Shown here: positions 26,118 through 35,920 of the stretch, piece after piece
Layout: the number at the start of each line of letters is the position of its first letter
How positions within the stretch are numbered: the first letter of the stretch is position 1
Assembly (NCBI RefSeq): GCF_019656335.1
Contig: NZ_BPLZ01000008.1
Span: 62,001 to 126,000 of the forward strand
Direction of reading: 5' to 3'
DNA from: Pseudomonas sp. NCCP-436
GTDB taxonomy: Bacteria; Pseudomonadota; Gammaproteobacteria; Pseudomonadales; Pseudomonadaceae
Length of the DNA: 64,000 nt
The notes under the pieces: generated by a model
Told to the model about the DNA's origin: nothing
What the model saw: the letters and a program-made list of their open reading frames with translations, nothing else
Database searches by the model: none
Translations under genes and position numbers: made by a program

Positions 26118-28144
26118 TTGACGTAACTCACTTTCACAAAGGGCACGATAAGTTCTTCCAGGGACATGCCACCGTGGACCACTACCTGGTCACCCTTTGG
26201 AACAAAGGCTCCGCGCTCTCCTGCAAACAGCGGCATAAAGTTGGCCGGCAGGCCAGCGATATCGAGACGAAAGCTGTCCGGTATCGCAGTTTCTGTCTCG
26301 GCAATCATGGTTTCACTGCGATAGGTGCGCACCCGTTCGCCGCGCAGCTCCGAGGCAACCCCCTGATTTGGGCGGCCAATGCCCACGGCCTCTGCATTGC
26401 CGTGGTCGGCCGTCAGGTAGATATGGAAGCCCTGGTCGAGCAGCATCGCAAAAAGCTGATCAACAAACCCCGACTCACACCAGCTGTTGATCTGCGCAGC
26501 CACGCCGCGTTTGCCGAGCACAGCGCCGTGGATGATTTCATCCACGGTATCCACCACCAGGCCGGCGACTTTCAGGGCAGGATTCGAGAGCAGCTCCTGC
26601 AACTCCGGCAGCTCATCAGTGCGCTTGATCGCCTTTCGATAGAGGATCTCATTGGCACGCAATCCCTGGTCCTGCCAGAACCGGGTCCAGTGCTGAGGTT
26701 CTTTTGAGGTTGTCTCAATGTGCTCGGCGAACTCGCGTGGGCGCAGGCCGGAGAATAACGCCTGCCTGGAAATGGACGTCAGCGTGGGCAGCCAGGCAAA
26801 GCAGGCGTTTTCATCAAACATCAAACGCGGCGCATGCTGGATAAGGTTTTCGCGAATTTGTGTCCACTGATCGACAGCCAACCCGTCGAAGACGACCAGC
26901 GCAATTTTTTCCTCACCGTTGGCTCGACGCATCGCCAGGTAGCGAGGCACCTGATGCACCATCACCGGCCCCTTGGCAGCGGGCAGGGAAGGCAGGTCAG
27001 CGTAGTGCGCCTGTACCCAGGTTTGCAGTGCACTGTCGGCGCGAGCCACCAGGTCCTTCATGTTCGCCTTCAGGCCTTCTGCGCGCGCAGCATCCAGACT
27101 GTGGAAACGCGAGATCACTTCGCCTAGGCGCCGGGCAAAGTGGGTCCAATCCCTGTGAGACGATGTGGCGCCAGGCAGCTCTTCACTGAGGCTCTTGATG
27201 CCCTCCAGCACCAGGTTGCGCATCGCTGCGGGGTCTTGCACCACCCCGGCTTTTGCCCACTCCGGCAAGCTGACCGGTACGCCCTGAATGGCCAGCGGGT
27301 GCAGCGTGCCGTCCAGGAACATCGAATCAACGATGACGCGGATGTCGTGATGTTCGAAGGGAATGTCGATCTGCGGTATGTAGTCCGGCGCTACCGGCTC
27401 CGCCGTGCGTCTGCCGATCAGTCCCAGTTTGTTGAGGTAGCGGTACCAGGCGTCCTGTACCACACGCAGCGCAAAACTTCTGTTGGCGAACAGCTCGGCG
27501 ATCGGGCTGCTGGCAAACACCGGTCGGTCGGCCAACACCTGGTGAATGTGCTCGGCGAGGGTCTGAGGCAACAGCGTCTCGCGGTAGTGCAGACGCAGCA
27601 GCTCACGCCATAAGTCTTCCGGTCTGCTAATCAGGTGGGGGCTTACCCTGTAGATATGCGTCAGCACAAATTCTTTGGTGGCAGCTTCACCCATCGCTTG
27701 AGTCGCGTGGCGGGCCTGCACCTCGAACAGCGACGGCAGGATCTCACTACCCAACTGCCTCAGCACCGTATAGCTGAGCTTTGGAAACAGCTCTGCGAGC
27801 GAGAGACTAACCTTGCGCGCCTGGCGTAAGTAATCCCAGGGCAGCTCCGCCGTGCTGGAATCGCGCACCTGGATAACCAGGGCGCTGGGTGCATTGGGCT
27901 CCCCAGCCTCCCAGGCAGCGCGGTAGCGGTCTTCGTACTCGGCACGAAAGGCGACACTGTCCTCAAACGGCAGCACCTCGAAGCCACGTTCACGCAGTCC
28001 GGCCAGTACCTGCTCGTCCAGCAGCACGTTGTCCGGGTCCGCTACAATCCACAGCCGGGCCAGGTCGGACGGGAACTCCTTCAGAATGCGATCAGCCAGC
28101 AGCGTGCTGCGATGGGCGACGTTGTCCCTGGATAAGTACGTCAT
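26114..28144 (-). CDS. pglZ: BREX-3 phosphatase-domain protein PglZ
   Basis: 676 aa. The alkaline-phosphatase-superfamily PglZ domain is in the C-terminal half: IALVVFDGLAVDQW near residue 417 holds the metal-site aspartate, and LTADHGNAEAVG near residue 580 holds the DHG metal motif. PglZ is the hallmark of all BREX systems and probably works as a metal-dependent nuclease or phosphodiesterase in the defence complex. It overlaps brxHII and brxA by 4 bases each. Confidence 0.92.
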   Translation of the reverse strand: MTYLSRDNVAHRSTLLADRILKEFPSDLARLWIVADPDNVLLDEQVLAGLRERGFEVLPFEDSVAFRAEYEDRYRAAWEAGEPNAPSALVIQVRDSSTAELPWDYLRQARKVSLSLAELFPKLSYTVLRQLGSEILPSLFEVQARHATQAMGEAATKEFVLTHIYRVSPHLISRPEDLWRELLRLHYRETLLPQTLAEHIHQVLADRPVFASSPIAELFANRSFALRVVQDAWYRYLNKLGLIGRRTAEPVAPDYIPQIDIPFEHHDIRVIVDSMFLDGTLHPLAIQGVPVSLPEWAKAGVVQDPAAMRNLVLEGIKSLSEELPGATSSHRDWTHFARRLGEVISRFHSLDAARAEGLKANMKDLVARADSALQTWVQAHYADLPSLPAAKGPVMVHQVPRYLAMRRANGEEKIALVVFDGLAVDQWTQIRENLIQHAPRLMFDENACFAWLPTLTSISRQALFSGLRPREFAEHIETTSKEPQHWTRFWQDQGLRANEILYRKAIKRTDELPELQELLSNPALKVAGLVVDTVDEIIHGAVLGKRGVAAQINSWCESGFVDQLFAMLLDQGFHIYLTADHGNAEAVGIGRPNQGVASELRGERVRTYRSETMIAETETAIPDSFRLDIAGLPANFMPLFAGERGAFVPKGDQVVVHGGMSLEELIVPFVKVSYVN

Positions 28145-30987
28145 GCTGCGGCCCCTCCCGCTGAGCCAATGCGCAGTATCAGCACGGCATTCAGTTCTGG
28201 CGTGCAGGCTTCTGCTTCCGCCAGATCTGCCATACGGGCCTGATGCTCGGTTTCAAGACGCTTACGCCGGTGTTCGCGGACGGCAGGCAGGCCGATTCGG
28301 CCAATGGCCTGAAAGCGCGACTCGAAGGCATAGCGGGCGCGCTCACGTTCCTCGGCAAGCCAGGTTCGGTGCTCTTCCAGCAGCTCGGAGAATAGCCGCT
28401 CACCCTGACCTTTGGCTGCCGTCAGCGATTGCTCAAAGAGTGCGGCTGCGTGCTCACTGTCCGGGTCCGCCGTCAGGCGCACCTCTTCGGTCAGCAACAG
28501 ATCCCAGATCCGCTTGGCGGTGGGAACAAAGCTGCGGCCATCATCGGTAACAAAGACCGGCAGGAAACGGCGCCGGGTGAAGTTGGCCGAGCTGTTGGAA
28601 GCCGCCAGGCTCACGCTCCACAGCGACCAGGTGCCCTGCACGGTGTCAGGCAGTCCGGTTACCTGTACGACAGGCAGTGGTTGGCCGGCCACGCAGCGCG
28701 GCAGATCGCCGATCAGCGCACGGGCTCGGGGATCTTCCAAGGTGATCCATTCCATCTCCGGGTTCTGCTCAGCGGTTCGCGCATCGAAGCAGACCGGGAA
28801 AGATTCACTGCCATCCGTCCACACTAAACGCCAGGTATGGCCTGACTGCTCCGCTGCGCCGCCACGGGTGGGCAAGCCGGTTGTTACCGCACGCTCCAGC
28901 CAGTACTGCGCCGGGTGGTCCCGCCATTTCTGGGACTCAACCGCTTCCAGCGGGTGATCATCGGTCAGCAAATCCGTATCAGCGCGGCTCGCGGCCACTT
29001 TCTCGCGTACCTGGTTGATGACCGCGTCGCACTCCTTGTCGATGGATTCCGGGTCTTGCAAGCCATACACAAACAGCTCATCAAACAGCGGCTCGACTTC
29101 CACGGAGTCCATCACGTCGGCGGCTTTATCGACACCGAACTCCTGGGCAATGATCTCCAGCTTCTGCTCCAGCACCTCGCGAACCCGGTGCTCTACCGTG
29201 TCTTCCAGTACAAAGTTGATGGCACGCACCACATGGGGCTGGCCAATGCGGTCAACGCGGCCGATTCGCTGCTCCAGGCGCATCGGGTTCCAGGGCATAT
29301 CGAAGTTGATGATCACATGGCAGAACTGCAGGTTCAGGCCCTCACCGCCGGCGTCGGTGGAGATCAGCACTCGTACATCGCGGGAAAAAGCCTGCTGGGC
29401 GCGGGTACGCGCCTCCAGATCCATGCCGCCGTTAAGCTGGACAATGGAAAACCCACGGCTTTCCAGAAACTCGGCCAGCATGGCCTGGGTGGGAACAAAC
29501 TCGGTGAACACCAGTACCTTCAGCTCGGGGTCGTTCTCTTCCTGTTGCAGCTTGTAGATCAGTTCCAGCAGCGCTTCGGCCTTGGCATCGGTGCCTTGCC
29601 GTTCGGTTTCCCGGGCCAGATCAAGCAGCATCTCGACTTCGGCCTTTTCCTGCTCCCAGTTGCTGGCCTGTAGGGCCACGTCCAGTTGTGACTGCCCGTC
29701 GAGCTCTGCCCATTCGTCCAGGTCCACGTTATCGAACAGGTTGGCCTGTGGCTGTGGCGCATCCAGCAAGGCCTGGCGTCTCTCCAGCGTGGCACGGATG
29801 GCTGCAGTGCTGGAGGTCACCAGCCGTTGCATCAGGATCATCAGAAAACCGATGTGGCGTTGCTTGGCGGCCATGGCCTGGTTGTAGCCGTGGCGCACAT
29901 AGTCGGTGACTGCGTCATACAGCTGCTTCTGCGCCGTGTGCCGTGCCTGCCAGGCAACCGCCTGCAACCGCGTGGAACGCGGCTTGAACAAGGGCTGGCC
30001 ATCGGCATTGATGGCGGACCGCTTTTCGGTGCGGATAACGAAAGGCTGCACCCGGTCACGATGAATGCTGCCTTCATCAACAAAGGCTTCGCGGTCTAGC
30101 AACTGCATCAGGCGCAAGAACTGATCAGTCTTGCCCTGATGTGGCGTAGCGGACAGCAGCAACAGGTAGGGCGCTGCTTCGGCCAGCGCAGCGCCCAGCT
30201 TGTAGCGGGCGACCTGGTCGGTACTGCCGCCCATGCGGTGGGCCTCATCAATGATCACCAGATCCCAGCCGGCGGAAACCAGATCTTCGAAACGCTCGCG
30301 GTTGTAGCTGTTGAGTTGTTCCTGGCTCCAGCCACGGCGGCCTTCAATGGGCTTGACCGAGTCCAGCGACACAATCACCTGGTCGTGCATGGCCCAGAGG
30401 TTGTCGTCGTTCTGCGTACCCTCAGCGCGCCAGGCGCGAAAGGCGGCCAGCTCGGTGGCTTCGATAAAGCGCAGGTGCTCGCCGAAATGCAAACGCATCT
30501 CCGCCTGCCATTGCCGGATCAGGCCTTTGGGGGCCACCACCAGCACCCGCCGCACCATGCCACGCAGCTTCAGCTCGCGCAGGATAAGGCCGGCCTCGAT
30601 GGTCTTGCCCAGGCCCACCTCGTCCGCCAGCAGGTAGCGAATGCGGTCGCGGCTCATGGCCCGGTTCAGCGCGTACAGTTGGTGGGGCAGCGGCACCACA
30701 CTGGACTGGATGGGGGCCAGCAGCAGGTTGTCTTCCAGGGCATCCAGTAGCTTTGCGGCTGCCGCCGTATGCAGGATCTGTTCAACCGCCGGGCGCACTG
30801 CTGCCAGGGCATCGAGATCCTGGGCGCGGGCACGCACCACCGTATTCTTGGCCGGCAGCCATACACGATAGGCCACTTCGCCCCACACGTCCTGGCGTTC
30901 AACGATACGGCACGGGGTCGCCTGGCGGACAAACCAGCACCAATCGCCAATGCTGTAATCGCCTGGTCGCCGTGTCATTGGCTGCAC
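28141..30987 (-). CDS. brxHII: BREX-3 SNF2-type helicase BrxHII
   Basis: 948 aa from GTG 30987; an ATG at 30978 is equally possible since neither has a clear ribosome site. Superfamily 2 motor: Walker A LADEVGLGKTIEAGL near residue 125, DEAH box IIDEAHRMGG near 245, motif III LLSATPHQGK, motif V STDAGGEGLNLQ and motif VI QRIGRVDRIGQ. Such HepA/RapA-like translocases are a core part of type 3 BREX. A long charged C-terminal helix (KGQGERLFSELLEEHRTWLA) follows. Confidence 0.9.
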   Translation of the reverse strand: MQPMTRRPGDYSIGDWCWFVRQATPCRIVERQDVWGEVAYRVWLPAKNTVVRARAQDLDALAAVRPAVEQILHTAAAAKLLDALEDNLLLAPIQSSVVPLPHQLYALNRAMSRDRIRYLLADEVGLGKTIEAGLILRELKLRGMVRRVLVVAPKGLIRQWQAEMRLHFGEHLRFIEATELAAFRAWRAEGTQNDDNLWAMHDQVIVSLDSVKPIEGRRGWSQEQLNSYNRERFEDLVSAGWDLVIIDEAHRMGGSTDQVARYKLGAALAEAAPYLLLLSATPHQGKTDQFLRLMQLLDREAFVDEGSIHRDRVQPFVIRTEKRSAINADGQPLFKPRSTRLQAVAWQARHTAQKQLYDAVTDYVRHGYNQAMAAKQRHIGFLMILMQRLVTSSTAAIRATLERRQALLDAPQPQANLFDNVDLDEWAELDGQSQLDVALQASNWEQEKAEVEMLLDLARETERQGTDAKAEALLELIYKLQQEENDPELKVLVFTEFVPTQAMLAEFLESRGFSIVQLNGGMDLEARTRAQQAFSRDVRVLISTDAGGEGLNLQFCHVIINFDMPWNPMRLEQRIGRVDRIGQPHVVRAINFVLEDTVEHRVREVLEQKLEIIAQEFGVDKAADVMDSVEVEPLFDELFVYGLQDPESIDKECDAVINQVREKVAASRADTDLLTDDHPLEAVESQKWRDHPAQYWLERAVTTGLPTRGGAAEQSGHTWRLVWTDGSESFPVCFDARTAEQNPEMEWITLEDPRARALIGDLPRCVAGQPLPVVQVTGLPDTVQGTWSLWSVSLAASNSSANFTRRRFLPVFVTDDGRSFVPTAKRIWDLLLTEEVRLTADPDSEHAAALFEQSLTAAKGQGERLFSELLEEHRTWLAEERERARYAFESRFQAIGRIGLPAVREHRRKRLETEHQARMADLAEAEACTPELNAVLILRIGSAGGAAA

Positions 30988-31061
30988 CCAATCGGCAGGC
31001 TCGTCACTGGTCTAGTTTCATGGTGCTTAGCCGCGTCCACCTTCGCTTCGCAGCATCGGCG

Positions 31062-31142
31062 AACTTCCCCGGTAACTTCCCCGGCGACTACCCCGGTGGT
31101 ATCACCCCGACTTGGTCCCAACTTGGTCCCGACTTGATCCCA
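31062..31142. repeat. Short tandem repeats between pglXI and brxHII
   Basis: Four 12-bp units (31062-31109, first unit AACTTCCCCGGT) run straight into three 11-bp units (31110-31142, ACTTGGTCCCA). They fill the only sizeable gap (223 bp) in the lower half of the BREX operon. No coding potential. Confidence 0.7.
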
Positions 31143-31210
31143 GGGGCGACCGAGCACTACCCAGACATGCCGGGTGGTGCTGATCACTGGGTTACGGCTC
31201 ACCGCTAGAA

Positions 31211-33985
31211 TCACAAGCCGTCCTCGGTGCGAGTCAGTGCCTGGTCATACCAGAGCAACAGCTTTTCATCTTCCTGCAGCGCCTCGTCGGGGATCTTCTT
31301 GGCCACGGCGATGATGGTCGGGTAGTCCTTCTTGCCCCAGGCCTCCTTGAAGCCGGCGCGCAGCACTTCCAGGCGGAACTCCTTGAGGCGTCGGCCGGTG
31401 AAGGCCTGATATACCTGGAACTCCTTGAGCAGCGCCTTTTCCCGCTTCTTCTCCAAATCCTGTGCCTTGTTCGGATCGGGCACAAACCAACGGTCTTTGG
31501 CTTTGGCGATCAGGCGCGGATCGCTCTTCTCCAGGCCACGCAGGTCCTTGTGATTGGTGGAGAGGTAGCTATGGATCTGGCTCGGCACATCGCCAGTACC
31601 TTCGTACTTCAGGAAATTGTTTTCCAGTAGTGCCATCAGCTCTGGCTTGGCTTCGTGCTTCTTCCAGCCAGCGCCCAGCTGAGTGGTGAACTCAGGGTGA
31701 ACTTCCTGATAAGTCGAAGGGCGGCGCTTGAGGAAGTCAGCCAACCAGTCGATGGCGCTACGCTCGTCGGAGACGAACAGCTCCATCTGCGGCGCCTGGG
31801 CCACCTGGGCGCGCTTTCTGTCGTATTCTGCGACTTGATCGGGCAGGAAGACCATGCCATCGCGTTCGGGGAAGCGACTGCGCAGGCCGGTTAGGAATTC
31901 GTCATTGGAAATTGGCACGGGCACATCGTGACGCACAAACCAGGCGACCATGCGGTCGAAAATGCGGCGTGGGTCTCGTTCTACAATGAACTCAAGCTCA
32001 CCGTTGCGAGCCTTTACAACCGACAGGTTGCTTAGATGGGTCTGTACGAAGTCCCAAGCGGAATCAACCGTCGCGCCCCGTTTGTTCAAGCGCTCTTCAA
32101 GTCCGCCATTCGGCTTGTAAACGGAAATGACCAGATCTTGCTTCACCGTATTTGGTGATACCACTTGCTGGAAGCTGCCCTGCTTTTTGTCCAGCGCAGT
32201 GACCTCGGCGACGACAAACCCTGTTTGCTGCAAGGCTACCTGGATCGTGTTCCAAACTGCCGCCTTGCTGTTAGAGAACACCACGGTCATCCAGCGTCCG
32301 GGCTTGAGAACCCGATAGTATTCGGCGAAACAGCGATACATCAGGTGCTGATATTCTGGGAGACCTTTCTGACGGACGCGGTCGACGATAGCTTCTGGAT
32401 TGGCGTCGGTTTTTACACCATGCCAAGACTCAACCAAGAAATTTAGATCCGAGTAGTAAATGTTCTCACCGAAGGGTGGGTCGGTGAAGATGTAATCTAT
32501 AGAGTTATCAGCCAAGGGCAGTCTTGCTGCTGTTCCAGTGTTAACTGCAGCTGTTGCGGGACGTGCCAAATACTTGCGGAATGCTTTAATTAGACGGTCT
32601 AACTTCCCATCAAGGATGTACCAAGGACTACACTCTGAGTGCTGAGAGGCGACGTAGTAAACACCGCTAAGATATTGGTTTACCTGAGAGAAGTGCGTAG
32701 GGGTATATCTTGCGAGAATAGACATTCCCCAAATGGCTTGCTCGACCATAAACAGCAGCATGCTTTTTGTGCGAGGCTCCGAAGTTGCTTGGGCCTTGTG
32801 CCACAAAAGTGCCATAGCCTGCGCCGCTCGTGGCAGAAACATAAAGTGAACTGCTGTAGAGTTGGTTGTTTTCATACGCCCAACTCGCGTCATCTGGCAG
32901 TCAGGAAACTGGTCCACCGGCAGTTCCTTGGGAATGGGTAGATGTGCAATTTTTTCGATGCGCGCCAGATCAGTTTTGTCAGGCTTCTTTGTGTAGACTG
33001 TCTTACCAATCTTGTACACGATCATTGTAGGCATGCGCTTGGGGCGACGTTGTGTTGCTCCTGTAGCGGGGTCCACAAAGGTTTCGAAGCGAAGATCCAT
33101 CTGCTCCTTCTTTCCCTGAGCTCCGCAATGCGGACAGGTTAAAACATCCGCGACTGCTTTGGTTTCTTCATCCAAAGCCGCTTCTGTAAAAACAATTTCT
33201 CCCGCGCAGGCTGAACAGTTCAGCACTTCACTCCATACCGTATAGTCGATGCGGGCTACGGTCTTGCCATCGGAGTGCAAGGTCTCATACATCCAGCCGA
33301 TTTCCTGCTCGACCTCCTTGAGCAACTGCTTGCCTGCTTTCGCAAAGGCATCAACATCAAAAGGGATGTTGTAGTTGGCACCAATGAAGGTTGCCGCCGG
33401 GGAGAGATCGTTCAATACAACCCGCCGTGCGCCCCACTGGGGGGGCTTGCGGCCCTCCTGCTTCCAGGCCATCTCAATCTCGTGCCGATAGCTAGCTGGT
33501 GCAGTTCCACACCACTGGGCGGCAACGCCGGTCATGCCCGAGCCCGCGAAGCCATCCAGCACAATATCGCCGGGCTGGGTGTAGTGCAGAATTGACGGCA
33601 CAATGGCCAGGTGCGGCACTTTGGTGTGGTAGGAGTGCGCCCGATAGAGGGCGTCAGTCTTGCCGACCGAAACGTCAATCGCCAGGGGTTCCCGGCTGTA
33701 CGTCTGCTGCGGATCGTAAGGTTTCCCGTAGTGCTCGACGAACTCGGCCAACCAAGGGTTCGGGCAGGCCGTGTAATAAGGCGGATCGGACATGGCGAGG
33801 ATCGCCTCATCGGTGCCCTGCGGAAAGCCTTCCTGCTTGCGGAATTCCGGATCTTTCAGCTTTTCAGCCAACAGCTCCAGATAATGCTCCCGGCGAGCCT
33901 GATCACTGGGGAAGGTTTGGCCCAGGCATTCCACCGGGCAAGCTGTGGCTTCTGATCTCAAGTCCAAAGAGTCAGTCGTTTTCAT
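31211..33985 (-). CDS. pglXI: BREX-3 DNA methyltransferase PglXI (DUF1156 type)
   Basis: 924 aa from the ATG at 33985, which overlaps the stop of the upstream gene by 14 bases. Motif I DGFAGSGMTGVAAQWCG near residue 147 binds S-adenosylmethionine. Catalytic motif IV appears as SDPPYY near residue 67 and TDPPFG near 502, the circular order seen in DUF1156 methylases. A four-cysteine knuckle (CSAC ... CPHC) lies around residue 260. In BREX this adenine methylase marks host DNA and is needed for restriction. The middle of the gene is visibly more A+T-rich than both ends. Confidence 0.9.
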   Translation of the reverse strand: MKTTDSLDLRSEATACPVECLGQTFPSDQARREHYLELLAEKLKDPEFRKQEGFPQGTDEAILAMSDPPYYTACPNPWLAEFVEHYGKPYDPQQTYSREPLAIDVSVGKTDALYRAHSYHTKVPHLAIVPSILHYTQPGDIVLDGFAGSGMTGVAAQWCGTAPASYRHEIEMAWKQEGRKPPQWGARRVVLNDLSPAATFIGANYNIPFDVDAFAKAGKQLLKEVEQEIGWMYETLHSDGKTVARIDYTVWSEVLNCSACAGEIVFTEAALDEETKAVADVLTCPHCGAQGKKEQMDLRFETFVDPATGATQRRPKRMPTMIVYKIGKTVYTKKPDKTDLARIEKIAHLPIPKELPVDQFPDCQMTRVGRMKTTNSTAVHFMFLPRAAQAMALLWHKAQATSEPRTKSMLLFMVEQAIWGMSILARYTPTHFSQVNQYLSGVYYVASQHSECSPWYILDGKLDRLIKAFRKYLARPATAAVNTGTAARLPLADNSIDYIFTDPPFGENIYYSDLNFLVESWHGVKTDANPEAIVDRVRQKGLPEYQHLMYRCFAEYYRVLKPGRWMTVVFSNSKAAVWNTIQVALQQTGFVVAEVTALDKKQGSFQQVVSPNTVKQDLVISVYKPNGGLEERLNKRGATVDSAWDFVQTHLSNLSVVKARNGELEFIVERDPRRIFDRMVAWFVRHDVPVPISNDEFLTGLRSRFPERDGMVFLPDQVAEYDRKRAQVAQAPQMELFVSDERSAIDWLADFLKRRPSTYQEVHPEFTTQLGAGWKKHEAKPELMALLENNFLKYEGTGDVPSQIHSYLSTNHKDLRGLEKSDPRLIAKAKDRWFVPDPNKAQDLEKKREKALLKEFQVYQAFTGRRLKEFRLEVLRAGFKEAWGKKDYPTIIAVAKKIPDEALQEDEKLLLWYDQALTRTEDGL

Positions 33986-35846
33986 GGGTATTCGTCCGTT
34001 GTTTCGTGGCCTGCTGGTCGGCATGCCAGGCTCTGAGTTTGATGCCCGCCTCGGTCAGCACGTAGCGCTGCTTGGATGAGCGGGGTTTGTCCGGCACGGT
34101 CATCCGCAGAATCCCGCCGGTCAGTAAGGGTTCGACGTGCTGGGCCTTGAAGTAGGGGCGCTGGCTATAGCCGGTGTGCTCCATCAGTTCGGCCAGTGAG
34201 CGGGGCACGTCGGCGTGGCTGACGACCTGCCACTGGGTGTCGGTCAACTGAACAAGTGTCTGAACATGTTCAACAGCCGGCTGGCCGACTTGTTCAGGTA
34301 CTTGTTCAGTCGTGCCCTGATCAGGGTCAGTCACAGTAACCTGCTGATTTTCCGACGGTGTTTCGGCTTCTCCTTGCCCGAACCGTGCGCGCAAATGCTC
34401 GGCCAGGACAAACTGGTTGGGGGCGTTGTCGGCTTCCTCCAGAACTACTTGTACAGCCAGTCGATGGGCAAGCTCCCGGGCTGCTGCGCTGCCAAGGCCA
34501 GTCAGGCCTTTGATGTCAGCCAGGTCGATCTGACCTTTGCGAGTCAGGTAGGCGAATACCGCCGCTTCGTGTTGCGACAGGCTGACCCCCAGGCTTGCCT
34601 GAGCCAGCATCTGGGCTTCGGAGATGAGTTTTTCCTTGCACAGCCGCAGGCGAAAGCTCTTCTCCGCCTTGTTGTTGTCGATGACCGGGGGGACAAACCC
34701 CAGGGTACGCCAGCTCTCGAAAATGGCGCCCACCCCCGTACCACCCTGGTCGGATAGACCAATACGGCGGAAAGCATTGACGATGCTCGGGTTGCGAACC
34801 TCTTTGTCACCCGGATCGAGCAACTGCTCACGCGAGGCGAAGGCATCACCGGGATTGAAAAAATCGGTTTGTCCACGGAAGAAGCGGATAACCGGCACCC
34901 GTGTGGTATCACCAAAGTCCTGGTGGATCAGCAGGTTGATGGCAGCCTCACGGAAGGAAATGTAATCCGGTGGGTCGTCATCGCGCCGCAGAGTGGCGGC
35001 ATCGACTGAGAACGGCCGCTCGCTGTGCCGGAAGTAGAAGTCGACAACGGCCTGCCAGGACTTGATCAGGTTCTCTTCGACCATGAGGCGGTCGGCCCAG
35101 CGAATGCTGGGAGAGTACTCTTCGGCGGTGTAGCGATAGAGCTGCAGATCGACACTCATGCGCGGTAGCACTTGCCGCACATATTCATCGGCACCCAGCA
35201 CCAGAATGGCTGCTCGGGTCGGCCTCAGGCTCCCACTGCGTTCTACCAGAAACCCCCACCTGCGCAGAAAGGCGGTGTCGTCATCCGCGCCGTCCTTGCC
35301 GGGGTTGCTTGCGGTAAAGCGTTCCCGATACCAACGAACGGTGGCCTGATCGAAGCATCGAGTGATGTCCAGGTCGAGCGGTTCGGCATCGAAGCGATCC
35401 GCAGCGGCGTCGCGCATAAACCGCATCAGCTCATCAGGCGTGCAGGTATCGTCTCGGCCGCCACGGCGGATATAAGCTTTTTTGGGATTGCCGTCGATAT
35501 AAACCGGCTTCTCGTTGCGACCGGCCTCCGGAATGTGGAAAACGATGACGGTGCCTTCTTCCAAAGCATGGAGCGTGCCGTTGATCGGCAAAAAGATGCT
35601 GACCTTGTTACGGTCCCTGACCTGACCCAGGAAGTCATTCTGTACCTTGTCTGCGTCGATCACACCGGTGACAGTGAAAGTCCGGTTGGCTTCCTTGACG
35701 CCAAACACCAGGTAACCGCCAGCGGTATTGGCAAATGCACTGACAGATGACAAGGCATCCTTGGGCACGGCCCAGCCCGCCTCCTTGAACTCGATATCGT
35801 CCCATTCGATGGACTGCAGACGCTCCAGCAGTTCTTCCCTGGTCAT
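33972..35846 (-). CDS. AlbA_2 / HATPase_c_4 ATP-binding protein with wHTH tail (extra BREX gene)
   Basis: 624 aa. N-terminal AlbA_2 (divergent AAA-4) domain, IEFKEA ... ANTAGGYLVFGVKE (residues 17-51) with YIRRGGRDD at 125-133. Then the COG2865-type core REAAINLLIHQDFGDTTR and RNPSIVNAFRRIGLSDQGGTGVG. The C-terminal third holds two winged-helix-like segments, the last near residues 545-605. Members are found as regulators and as accessory genes of defence islands. It is not one of the six BREX-3 core genes, yet it overlaps pglXI by 14 bases, so it is embedded in the operon. Confidence 0.8.
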   Translation of the reverse strand: MTREELLERLQSIEWDDIEFKEAGWAVPKDALSSVSAFANTAGGYLVFGVKEANRTFTVTGVIDADKVQNDFLGQVRDRNKVSIFLPINGTLHALEEGTVIVFHIPEAGRNEKPVYIDGNPKKAYIRRGGRDDTCTPDELMRFMRDAAADRFDAEPLDLDITRCFDQATVRWYRERFTASNPGKDGADDDTAFLRRWGFLVERSGSLRPTRAAILVLGADEYVRQVLPRMSVDLQLYRYTAEEYSPSIRWADRLMVEENLIKSWQAVVDFYFRHSERPFSVDAATLRRDDDPPDYISFREAAINLLIHQDFGDTTRVPVIRFFRGQTDFFNPGDAFASREQLLDPGDKEVRNPSIVNAFRRIGLSDQGGTGVGAIFESWRTLGFVPPVIDNNKAEKSFRLRLCKEKLISEAQMLAQASLGVSLSQHEAAVFAYLTRKGQIDLADIKGLTGLGSAAARELAHRLAVQVVLEEADNAPNQFVLAEHLRARFGQGEAETPSENQQVTVTDPDQGTTEQVPEQVGQPAVEHVQTLVQLTDTQWQVVSHADVPRSLAELMEHTGYSQRPYFKAQHVEPLLTGGILRMTVPDKPRSSKQRYVLTEAGIKLRAWHADQQATKQRTNTHEND

Positions 35847-35920
35847 TGTGACTCCACTAGTCTTTTTCCTTTGGAGTGTCTGTCATGAAATCGGTCATTC
35901 ATGCTAATTCGTCTTCCTGA

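Noticed and set aside
26114..34024. DISARM system (SNF2 helicase plus DUF1156-like methylase)
   Set aside because: PglZ, BrxC and BrxF are present and in BREX-3 order; no DrmA/DrmB-like genes were seen.
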